The notes under the pieces are model-generated. The model was not told the DNA's origin. It ran no database searches and saw only the letters and a list, made by a program, of their open reading frames with translations. Of a DNA stretch of 64,000 nt, positions 46,801 to 56,900 are shown piece after piece. The stretch comes from Saccharina japonica (lineage: Eukaryota; Sar; Phaeophyceae; Laminariales; Laminariaceae): assembly GCA_008828725.1 (NCBI GenBank), contig MEHQ01003671.1, positions 63,361 to 127,360 of the forward strand, written 5' to 3'. Position numbers and translations under genes: made by a program. Position 1 is the first letter of the stretch. Every line of letters starts with the position of its first letter.

Positions 46801-47635
46801 TGGCTTAACCTTCATAGGACTGGAGTCCCGTTTGGGGGACAAATTACTTGGAATTAGAGTGCTTTGTCCCCAAAACGGGACTGCAGTCCCAAAAGCGTTA
46901 AGCGCTCCGGCGCGCCTATTAGAGTGGACAAGCTTGGCGTGGGTGTCAATTCCCGTTTTCTTCCTTTTTTCGAGTACCGACATGGCGACTGACTTATAAA
47001 CTATTCCGGGGGCTCTCACCGGGAAAATACGTGTTTTAGTAGTTTCCATACATACACGAGGAAAAACGTCACTCGTCGGTTACAACGTCCCCTCAAACAC
47101 GATAAACCACGTGGTACATGGTGTCTCAACAGATTGCTCCAGGGCGCGAGGGAAAACCTTCCTCCTCGCGACCCCGGGTGCCCTTCAACACGAGAGCCAC
47201 TTTTGGCGTCTTGGGGCTGGTGCTCGTCCGGAGCCCAGGAGGGCGCAAACCGGCGGGCGATGTGCTGTGCTGCGCTGTGCTGTGCTGCAACCGTGTTTGC
47301 GCTACTGGACCCTGAGGGGCGACCCAGGTCCGGTTGTGTCTGTTCTCTATAGGAGTATTCCTCTCAATGTTTTTACCCCTGACAGTTAAAAAGCGAGATC
47401 ATACTCCTTCTACGATTTTCCTGAAGAAGTGACCATGCGCGTATCTCACCGTCTGCTCTTGACTCGTTTTTTTTGTTTTGTTAGTGAAACTATTCCGGAG
47501 CGAAGACGACTCGCGGTGGCTTTGCAAGACGCCATAGAGAGCGACGACAGCGACGACGAGACCGGATCCCTGCACGCTGCTTACCGTAGCGAGGGCAGAA
47601 GCTCTGCTGAGGTGAGGCGAAACTACGACGTCTGA
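40884..47635 (+). CDS. Atypical Rab/Ras-like GTPase, N-terminal acylation signal, 319 aa
   Basis: The exons are 40884-41107, 41822-41935, 43822-43888, 44775-44870, 45532-45681, 46489-46646 and 47485-47635 (TGA), with all phases consistent. Intron 2 has a GC donor. Residues 1-13 (MGQATSCCTSCCP) carry Gly-2 and Ser-6 for N-myristoylation and Cys-7/8/11/12 for palmitoylation; a Ser-rich linker follows. The GTPase fold starts near 76. The P-loop GSCDTGKT is at 85-92, switch I threonine in TLGVDF at 114-119, WDTGGSE at 136-142, NKAD at 196-199 and ETSAK at 229-233. Relative to Ras, G12 is Cys, G13 is Asp, A59 is Gly and Q61 is Ser, so GTP hydrolysis is probably slow or absent. The acidic Ser-rich tail ends NYDV, with no prenylation cysteines. 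Membrane attachment through the N-terminus recalls plant ARA6/RABF1. A membrane-trafficking role is inferred from the family. Reading past the exon 6 donor was preferred over other ends because all seven exons join in frame. The last exon's GAG|GTGAGG could also splice to the ORF at 48034. Confidence 0.88.
46803..46903. mobile_element. Palindromic mini-element, GGGGACAA family, best copy
   Basis: Runs from GCTTAACC to CGTTAAGC with near-perfect inverted arms containing GGACTGNAGTCCCGTTT and GGGGACAAA, around ACTTGGAATTAGAGT. Partial relatives lie at about 11858-12040, 13600-13635, 15755-15845, 25175-25240, 35535-35585, 42590-42635 and 44100-44150. This copy is in the last intron of the GTPase gene. 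Confidence 0.85.
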
Positions 47636-48033
47636 ACACAACACGCCTACAAATTCGTCAAAACCGCGAAACTACTCGTACGGAGGCTGCGCGATCGGTG
47701 TCTTCGGGCGTATCGAATTGAAACTGACCCCGAACCGCCGCGCAGCTCGTACATCGTTCCCTTTCTACGCGTTTCATAGTTGGCCGCGTCCAATCGTTTG
47801 TGCGATTATATTTGTGTTTTGATACCCGATATGCAATGCACCCAACGCGCATACCATTCCACGCATTGGCACCACGACCACCTCTACCCTACGCGATTTC
47901 TAACTGTGGTTCAACTTAGGGATCACTCTTCCCTTCCTTCCACCCCCCCCCCCCTCTCGCGCACGCCGGCACCGTCTATATACCAACACCGCCCTACCGA
48001 CACCATCGCCGGTGACAAAAAAAGAGCGTCGAC

Positions 48034-49089
48034 ATGTCAGGCAACAGCAGCTCCGACGAAGCCGCGACGGCAGGAAGCAACTCTCTCGGGCTCGGCTCGT
48101 CCTCCCGCAGGGACGGCGACAGCGACGACGAAGGTAATGGCGACAGCAGGGGGCACAGCTGGACCTGGATGCCCCAAGCCCCAGGCCGCGGGCGAGGCAC
48201 CACCGACGCCAGCAGCGGGCGTCAGGGTTCCGGCATTGGTGGTGGAGGTCGCAGCGGCGACTGCGAGGGCCGTAGCGCCGGCGGGGGCAGCGGCAGCAGC
48301 AGCGTTCGAACTTTGAACGGCGGGAAGTTTGCAGGACGCGTGCAAAACCGGCGAGTCGTGCACGGTAGCGGCGACGCAAAAACTGTTCCTTCTAGCAAGA
48401 AGCACGCGGGCGGCGCGTCGTCGCGCGACGTCGGTGGCGGCCCCTGCCCTATCCATCAGCTCGCCATCGCTCCCATCACCCGAGGATACTCTAGCGGTAG
48501 CGACGATGACGACAAATACCATCGACACCACAAAACGCATGGGGAAAGGTCGAGGGGGGCAGCGGGTCGCGATGGCGATCGGCGAACCGTCAGCGACAAG
48601 GCGGGACGAACCGTGGTCGCTTTGGCGAAACCGATCACGATCTCCTCCGCGATTCGCAAAAGTGCAAGGAGACCCGTCACCGCCCCGGAAACTGACGTGC
48701 CCTCCTCCTCCGGGCCGGTGTTGATGGCCGAAGAGGGAGAATTTTTGAGCCGAGGGGGTGGAGAAAAATCAAGCGCGAGTAAAAATGCGTACCTAGGCAC
48801 CGATGCGCGGAGATCAAGAACAGCGACGGCCAAAAAGGAGCGCGACCTGTGTGGTTCTCTCCCACCCGCCCCCGCGGTTTCCACTGCCTTTTCGGGGGGA
48901 ACCCTCAACGGGATGAAGATCCCGGGCGGGGCTTGGCAGCAGCACGGCAGTAGTGCCAACCCCACCGGCTGCGGATCGGCGTCTACGACGACTGTCGGGC
49001 TGTCGGCAAGCTCCTCATTTTCGGATGTTTTGCTCAACGACGATCATCTTCACGGCCGGGTTTCGGCGTCTGCAGCGAACGTAGAGTGA
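48034..49089 (+). CDS. Ser/Gly/Asp-rich protein, 351 aa, or extra GTPase exon
   Basis: A 351-codon ORF runs from ATG at 48034 to TGA at 49089. It is rich in Ser, Gly, Asp and Arg with acidic Ser clusters (for example SGSDDDDKY near residue 155) and short basic patches; it is predicted to be disordered. No domain is recognised. Support for coding is its length in a stretch where other frames are closed and its codon use with G/C in third positions. CTATATACC about 55 bp upstream could be a TATA box, which favours a separate gene. Alternatively, the preceding GTPase exon (ending GAG|GTGAGG at 47611) could splice to an AG just upstream (AAAAAAAG|AGC, phase 0), giving the GTPase a long acidic Ser-rich tail. 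That acceptor has a poor pyrimidine tract. Confidence 0.45.
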   Translation: MSGNSSSDEAATAGSNSLGLGSSSRRDGDSDDEGNGDSRGHSWTWMPQAPGRGRGTTDASSGRQGSGIGGGGRSGDCEGRSAGGGSGSSSVRTLNGGKFAGRVQNRRVVHGSGDAKTVPSSKKHAGGASSRDVGGGPCPIHQLAIAPITRGYSSGSDDDDKYHRHHKTHGERSRGAAGRDGDRRTVSDKAGRTVVALAKPITISSAIRKSARRPVTAPETDVPSSSGPVLMAEEGEFLSRGGGEKSSASKNAYLGTDARRSRTATAKKERDLCGSLPPAPAVSTAFSGGTLNGMKIPGGAWQQHGSSANPTGCGSASTTTVGLSASSSFSDVLLNDDHLHGRVSASAANVE

Positions 49090-49337
49090 AACGTTTCGAG
49101 CGATCGAGCAGCCTCTTTGGTGTGCAGGCGATTCCGACAAGGGGGGGGGGTATTTTAGTATATAGATTGTGTGCTTCGTCGAGATATATTCATCATTCAT
49201 CGACATGAAACAATGGAGTCGATTAGTAGGCGTTCTGGAGCTTGTGGCTTGAAGACGACAATTATCAGTAGGCGTTCTGGAGCTTGTGGCTTTGAAGACG
49301 ACAATTATCCTTGCCGAGATACGTCTGGGATACCAGG

Positions 49338-50532
49338 CGGGGGGGGGGGGGGGGGGGGGCGTACTCATTTGTTGCTTGCCTTAGTCATTTGACCATTGAC
49401 CACACATCCCTTTCGAGACGGAGCACCGTCCCTACTCCTAACAGGAAGATATATTCCGCGATGTGCCTGGTCCGTTTGATCACGAAGCAGCGTTTGCGTG
49501 GACTCGACGACGTGGGTAGCAGGCACTCGTGCAGTTGGTGGGGTAGAAAAGTACAAAAGCATATTGTACTGTAGGATATATGAACACACGTTATTGCAGT
49601 TAAAACATGGTGGTAAAGAACAGTAAAGAGGCAAAATGTCAGTGCTACGTAGTCATCCCCCGGCCAGCGTTGGCAATTCGCAGGCCACCATGGAGTTTTT
49701 TTTCTAGTAATCTCACAATTCTTACAATCGCGTATGAAGTATTTTTGTTTTGGCTCGATCTACGGTAGGTAATATAATTCACGAACCCATGCCCACACGT
49801 GCCCCAGGCAATCTCAATAACTTGTTCAACGGTCGTTTTGGCCATATGGCCAGTTCGCAAATGCTCGATGACACCCATACCCAGTCTCGTGCGAAGGGTA
49901 TCACAGCTCCTCCTTGTTTTTGTGACGGAGTCTGCTCGGACGAACCCTCGGTACTCGCGGCGGGGAGAGAAAAGCGAATCGGTCCATGGCAAACACTTGC
50001 GCCACCCGGGCTGAAAGGTTGGCGAAAAACTACGGGCCAATGTGCACTGCCCCCCAGCGCCTACTTGACACAGGGTTTCGGCCGTAAAATCTTGAAGCCT
50101 CGCAAGACTTTCGCGCCGTCGGATGTGCCCTCGATACCTGTAGCCGATGGTGGATCATTATTTCATGGAACGTCATTGGTTCTGGTCCGAGAGATCTGAC
50201 CGTCGCCCTATAGGGGGACCCTGGGCAGAGATGACACAGGTGTGCATAGGTGTACCTGTCGCCTCGGTTGCCGAAGCAGGACCAACCAAGGAACGCTCCC
50301 CTCCTGCCTGGCAGTATCGAAACACGTCGTCCCTCATTCGGCAATTTATTCTGCACCAGTAACTACCCTCGAATGTTGGAGGGCAGCCTATCGGTGAAAA
50401 CTCTAACGTATGTACCCTCCGCTCGAAAAAGTAGATTAACCGCCCCGTGGTAATATTGTTACCTTCAACATATGAAGGGGGCCTCTTGGGGGTCTCGACA
50501 TACCGGCGATGCACGAGATGAGTACCCCCCCC
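49338..50532. mobile_element. About 1.2-kb element bounded by poly-G/GTACTCAT ends
   Basis: The left end is a poly-G run followed by CGTACTCATTTGTTGCTTGC. The right end is ATGAGTACCCCCCC, so the outermost bases are inverted. The left 90 bp equal those of 11117-11202. The interior carries several medium ORFs, such as 131 aa on the minus strand (49645-50040) with RTGHMAKTTVEQVIEIAWG. These may be a decayed reading frame, but no transposase or reverse-transcriptase motif could be identified. Confidence 0.5.
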
Positions 50533-50650
50533 TTCCCCCCAATCAGCGCCCAAGCATCATGCGGTCCGTAGCGAGCTGCAGTGCGAGCATGGTCTGTTTT
50601 CCACCGGCCTAGACCTAGGCTGCTACTGCACTTCCGAGGGGCGCCGCGCT

Positions 50651-50899
50651 TTAACTTTCAGCAGACAGGCGCTCGTCTTCGATGACGATAAATTTTTGCG
50701 CACTGCCGGGCTCCTTCGACACCCAGCCACCGCACCCGCAGCACGCCTGGTAAGGCCTTCGGGCTAACGTCTCAGCATCGAAAACAAAAACGTCCCGTCG
50801 AAGCGCTGTGAGCCCGCCGATCCCCTTCATCAACGGAGGGGCCCGTGACCTGCTCGCTGTCTTGCCGTTACGTTCCAAGCCTTCGCTATTCCACAACAC
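50651..50899 (-). CDS. Possible terminal exon of an unidentified minus-strand gene
   Basis: The minus-strand reading before a TAA at 50651 is protein-like. It has TALRRDVFVFDAETLARRPY, then a CCGCGGW motif, then SKEPGSAQKFIVIEDERL and a short acidic end. The cysteine cluster could be half of a zinc ribbon. Acceptor-like AG sites lie at about 50805-50830 on the minus strand, which would make a terminal exon of about 150-180 nt. No upstream exon could be joined in 50900-53940, and no family is recognised. Confidence 0.35.
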   Translation of the reverse strand: MLWNSEGLERNGKTASRSRAPPLMKGIGGLTALRRDVFVFDAETLARRPYQACCGCGGWVSKEPGSAQKFIVIEDERLSAES

Positions 50900-53800
50900 G
50901 GTATGTCACACACTTCTGAACTTGATATCCCCCACCTATATCTTGGCATCACGTATATACATCCTGGCGTCACGTATATTTGGTCATCACATACGTCTTG
51001 GGTCTTGGTATCCGACTACCATCCCCAAAACGACGCATGCTATATACTACCGTATACCCCGGGGCAGTAGAACAGGGGAGCGGGAGGGGGTATCTGCTGT
51101 ACCAGACCACTTTACACTACGCCAACGCCCTTGCGTTTTGGCACGAAATTGGGGTACGCTCTACTGGCGACCTACACTCAGTTCTATTTGAGCTAAAACA
51201 TACGTGTATCACCTGTATGGGTACAGTAGTAGCAGTATTTAAGCAGCAGGCAAGAGGCTGTGAAAAAGAAGCGGGGTGCAACAAAGCAAGACAAAAAAAG
51301 GGTAGGGTTTTGTTCAACTTGTGTATTTCCACGATCCCTCTTCCTTCCCTGCAAAAACCTGCTCCCTGTTCTGTGTATGTGAAGATTGCGCACACCCGCA
51401 GGTAGCTGCAAAGAAGGCTAGCGCTGGGTATCGGTTCGGCTACCACCGAGCTATTAATAGGTAACTGGTAGCTTCGCTAAAACTACACAGCTTGAATGAA
51501 AGACAAAGACTGATATTCATTACCTACAAGGGCTCCGCTGCGCGGGCGGCTAACGCCGCCCGCTACGCTCGCGGAAGGAATAATAGAACCAAACGTGAAA
51601 AGGGTAAAAGAGGAGCATATATTATTGTAGCTGCAACTGGCGACTTGATAATGCCAAGAGCTCCATATGTATGACGGCAAATACAGGACAAAAACGATAG
51701 TGGTGAACAACACGAAAAAATATCGCTAAAAGAAAGCAAAGCTTCGCTCCGAGGGCGGTTGACGCCGCCCGCTACGCTCGCGCAAGGAAAGGGGCAGAAG
51801 AAGTCCACTATGTGTAAAGACCGACTTGAAAAGGCCAAAGAGATTCATGGTGCAATGCAACGAAATACTTATTGCTGTACGCAACTGAACGTACAGTACC
51901 CGTCTACTACTGCTGTATTGTGATGCATGAGTACTGGTATGCGGCATGTATGTGGCAAAGCAACTATCATACCTGTACGGCGACAGCAGTTGTACACCAC
52001 AAACAAAGCAAAAAACACAAAGAACAAACGAACGTACAGGCGACTTGCAAAAGTATACGACAGTAGATCTCCATACTCCAGGACAACAAAGCTGTATGTT
52101 CGAAAGGAAGAGAAAGCACAGCAACATGGCTCGCAGGACGGCGCTGCGCTGCCTGCTAGGGGTGTGAATTGTGCCTTTTTCGTGACTGCTATGTGTGGTA
52201 GTACAACAACAGCAGTAGTAGTAGTACCTTCGATCTTTATATATATAGAGAGAGTATGAAAGAGAAAGCACAGCATAGCACGAGCGTCAATCAAGTTGTA
52301 CAAAAATCCACAAAACTGAGAAAGACGTACATTACGTACTCGTACTCGAACAAAACGCTCCCCGCCCACCCGCGATCACCTCGCCATCGATTCGGTCCGG
52401 GTCGAGCTCTACTGCCTCTCTGCCCCAGTGAGCCCCGTGGCCCACCTCGCGTGAAGCCCGGTACTCACAGTGGCTCTCGTTCGCCCGCTCGAGGTTGCTG
52501 ATGCCTCTGTAAAAATAATGTTTGTTCGATAAATAAAGCACCGCTTGAACTTGGCTTAAATGTTCTTTTATTACAGACAAAACGATCATTATAATGTCGG
52601 ACATACTGGATTCATTGCAGCAGCAGCAACAGCAAGGACCTTCATCCTCCCCTCGTGTCTCGATGGAGACGCCACGCCTAGCCACGAAAAAGCGACCGCG
52701 CTCCTTCTGACCCCACCTCTACTGGCCAGCGCCCTCCCATACCCGCGATAGTGCCGGGCTCGCACGCGCTGTCGTGCTCACTGGGTACACGCAGGAACCC
52801 GAAACCGGAAGAAAAGGGAAACATGATCTCGCCGACAAAGTAAAAACTGGTACCATAGGAAACAGGAGGCAGCAAGTAACGAACATAGGAGAAAACAAAG
52901 AAAGCCAAGAACCTCCGGAAGGCAAGTAACTTCTGCTTCGGCAATTAGAGGCTGAGAGTGGCTGTGAAGTGCCAAGATATGCCGAGGAAAGCTTCCGAAC
53001 CAAAGAAGATAAAGCTATGTATGTCTATATATCGTACCTACTACTACTGTAGTCTAGACATCTATTTTTGTTTGTGCCCAACACCTTGGTCAGCAGCGCA
53101 CATCGTTGTAGTCCAGGAACATCAGACAGGAAAGGGAAGATTAAATAGTGGAGAAAAAGAGCGGTCGAATGCCTCTTCTTGCACAGCTATGAAAACATAG
53201 CTGATCCAGCGCGAGCTACGCACACCTCGGGGGTCTAACCCCTACTAGTGCCAGTCTTTCCAGCCCCCTGCAGGTGTGCGCAACCTCTGCATCCGTGAAA
53301 ACAGGTTGTAAGCCTCGATTCAGCATGGCGCTATCAAATAGCTAAAATGCAATGCCCAGAGCCGCGACGATCGGGCGAGCGACGCCGTATAGGAGCCGTG
53401 CCTGGACCCTCGAGCAACAGGATTTCCCCGCACTAGCGCTCATTCACCACTCCTTTGTCATTTACATCAGCGCCAACGGTGCTGAAGTCTGCTGCAGCGT
53501 TGCTGACATGCATATGCAAAATGTTGCCTCGTACTCGTGAGTACTCGTCGTGTGATGCGTATCATACGAGCCGTCCGAGGAAAACCCTCTGCCCTGCACA
53601 TGATTCATGCTCCACAAGAGTCGTCGTCAGCTCTACCCCGAGCTTGTGGATTGTGCACTCCCTCTCAGTTCGTTTATGCCGAACGGCGTGGTCGACCCCG
53701 AGGCACACAGCGCACAGCACACCCCACATGCCGGGTTTCGTGGCCGTCCGTGCCGGGCCAGCCAGAGCTTCGTACGCTTATCCTCGAGCCGGAGATGCCA

Positions 53801-53944
53801 GATGTTTAAAATTTGAATTTTGAATTTGAAACTTGAAAAACAATCGAGGGTTTCCATGTTTTCCCAACGGCGTGTTGGTTTGTATACTTGAAAGACCCGA
53901 AGCCGAAGAGAGCTCAGAGCTCAACAACAGGCCGACCTAGAACC
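50900..53944. other. Intergenic or intronic stretch, repeat R copy and short duplications
   Basis: Contains repeat R copy 2 (about 52350-52755) and two copies of a short GC palindrome, at 51520-51572 and 51745-51795, each with ACGCCGCCCGCTACGCTCGC. Several ORFs of 60-166 aa have no consistent support. The plus-strand reading at 53620-53815 and the one at 53352-53540 look faintly protein-like but could not be joined to any gene. Confidence 0.45.
52350..52755. repeat. Dispersed repeat R, copy 2
   Basis: Diverged copy of the repeat at 30565-31009, in the same orientation. It contains CGCGATCACCTCGCCATCGA, CTCTACTGCCTCT, CGCCCGCTCGAGG, GATAAATAAAG and CCTCTACTGGCCAGCGCCC. No intact ORF is shared. 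Confidence 0.7.
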
Positions 53945-56900
53945 ATGAAGGCAGAAATAAAGATGAGGGCTCGTCGCACTTCAACCGTGCTTCTCGCGGT
54001 CAGTGCTTGCTTGCTGGTGACTGTTGCGGCGGCGACAAGTGTGCAACCGCTGGACATCGAATGGAAGGTAGGGTTGACTGAACCGAACTTTGCAACTTTA
54101 CTGCAACATTTTTTGGCATGTTTGTTCATTCGAGAACGTCAAGTCAAGTAGTTTGCCATCTTCCACCACCACCACAAGCAGCAGCACTCGTACCAGGTAC
54201 AGCAGTCCGTGACACGCCGGGGTCGTTGGTTGCTCTGTGAGTGCGCGTGCCCTCTGTATGCTCTGATTCCACGGTTCAAGGCATCATCCATGTGCGGCCC
54301 AAGGGAAAGCTCGCTTGTGCATTTATTTGCACGGCGGTGTGTGCCTTGTGTGTTCATGTTTGTTTGAACCAGTGAACATCGATCGACACATGATGCTTGC
54401 AGCAGTGGAAAACGAGAGCATGTTACTTTTGCTTGTTGGCTGACTTTGGGAAAGGCACACGCCCCTGGAAGTGCCCAGAGATTAAACCTTTTTACGACGT
54501 ACTTACCTGGTACGTGCAGTACTGCTGCTGTTTGCTGTGTATCGTCGTATGCTGTACCTGTGGGCTGTGAGTGGCACATTGGTACTGCTGCTCATGGCGC
54601 TGCACGTACGTCTGTCGTGCCCTCCCTCCCTCCCTGAGTCTCCGGTGTTCGCCTCCAGTAGCCTTTCCCAGTGCTCTTGACCCACAAATCGTACCAGATA
54701 CAGCACCAAGTATATTACGGTTTTTGTGGTCCATCCGCACGTTTCGTTCAGATTGTCCAAAACGCACGGCGAAGCTGCGCACGGGTCGAGCCTAAGCCTG
54801 GACTAGGGTTGGGGTTAGGGTTAGGGTTGGGTTGGGTCGATGGCTTTCCGTGATTTGATTGAAAAAAAAACACCCAAAAACACGTAAAACCAGCAAGAAA
54901 TCATAATATATTTGGTACTTTATCTGGTACAATTTGTGGGATAAGACCGGTAAAGGCGCCTCCTCCGTGTTCGGGTGCTGTTCTGCTGATGATGTATTGT
55001 TGTGGGGTTTCCATCTTGCTGCCGATCCTGCCGTCCCTCCCGTCCATATTCCACAAAAGGGCTTCTCTTGGTGGGTCGTTTGAAGTTCAAGGTAAACTAC
55101 AGCAGTACCATATTATTACACACGCTACGTAGCAGTGCGAGTATGATATGTGAGGACTTCGCCGAGTACGAACAGTCGTACATGATCATACTCGTAAAAA
55201 GACAGCTATTATACAGCAGTAGACATCATCAGCAAAAGGATGGTGTATCATACCCCTTACAAGGCGTACTCGCACTTTTCAGCCCATCCACGTTGTCGAG
55301 AAGTCTGTCGGAGAGGTAAAACCACACTACGGGCAAGGAACCATAGTAAACACTAGTAAATAGGGCCTACGGTACACACAAACCTATATACTTCTATTTC
55401 CCTATTTTTACTGACAATATTTGGTCCTATTTACTATGGTCTCCCGTGATACGTGCTGTACACACTGCTGCACCACACACAACACCATCACACCACAACA
55501 CGCCACACCACACGCCCGCGCCGGGGCAGGACGTGTCCTGTTCGGTGGGCAAGAAGCAGCTCCTCCAGGGCGTGACCGGCAAGGCTCGGGCCGGCAAGCT
55601 GCTCGCCGTCATGGGGCCTTCCGGCAGCGGGAAGACCACTTTGCTCAACGCACTCGCTTCGCAGGTATGCATATATATATATATATGTATCAGACACATG
55701 GTTGGGGTCCGGGTTAGTGTTAGGGTCAGGGTTGGGGTTAGGGTTGGTAAGGGTTAGGGTTGGTCAGGGTCAGGGTTAGTGGTAGGGTCAGAGTTCGGGT
55801 TAGAGTCGATCAGGTTCAGGGTTGGTGTCAGGGTCAGGGTTAGTGTTAGGGTCAGGGTTGGTGTTAGGGTCAGGGTTAGTGTTAAGGTCAGGGTTGGGGT
55901 TGGGGTTGGTCAGGGTCAGGGTTAGGGTTGATCAGGGTCAGGGTTAAGGTTAGTCAGGGTCAGGGTTGTAGGGTTGGTCCAGGGCTAGGGGTGGGGTTAG
56001 AGTAAGGGTTTTATGACTACCTGGTAGCTGTTTCGTAGCTTTTCCGATGCTTACTTACTACGTAAGCGGAAATTATCTTGCACGCGCGGTTCGTGTCCAA
56101 ATCGGAAAGAAGGGCATGCGACGGTTGCGCTAAGCACACCAGATCAAAAGCTTCTCCCATAGGTTCAAACGTATCCCCACCACCACCACCACCACCACCA
56201 CCTCCCCCCTCCACGCGCGCGGGCGTTTCCCGTTATCGCTCCATGCGAAGGTGCCTTACAGCAAGAAAATGCAGCTACACGGTAATCTGCGGGTGGGGGG
56301 CGCCGAGCGAGAATCAGGGCAGGATCAGGCGAGTTTTTTTCTTTTTTTCTTTTTTCTTTTTTTGGTGTTTTTTCTTTTTCTTTTTGGCATCAAGTTACCA
56401 TCAGGGCAGAGCATCAGGCGTTTGTTTTTTCTGAAAGTAGTATAGCATCAGGCGACATCGACGACAATTTTTTTTTGTTGTTCACTTTTTTTTGGCGCCC
56501 GGGAGGAAGTCGGAAATCAGACGTCAGGGCAGGATCAGGTGAGTTTTTTTTCCTTTTTTTTTCTCTCGTATTTTTGCTTATTTAGTATCCGAGCGAAAGT
56601 CAGAGGAGCAGGATCGGGCGTTAATGTTTAAAGCCTGATGTATGGTCGCTCTCTGTTGGTATCGAGCGGAAACCAAAGGCAGCATCGAGAATTTTCTTGT
56701 TTCTCGTGTTTTTCGTTTTATTTTTGGTGCCGGAGGGAAGGGGATACATGGTATGTTTAGCAACGTGTACAGGTATACACACACATACACAAGAGTAACG
56801 GAGATACAAGCTTCTTGGACCGGCCATGGCCAGCCAAGTATTTAGATGGTATTGTACATACATACGCACAACCGATCTGGATGAAAAAAAACAATCAAAC

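Noticed and set aside
49645..50199. 131-149 aa ORFs on both strands
   Set aside because: They overlap each other and lie inside a repeat-bounded segment, and no recognised domain could be found. They are kept only as interior of a possible element.
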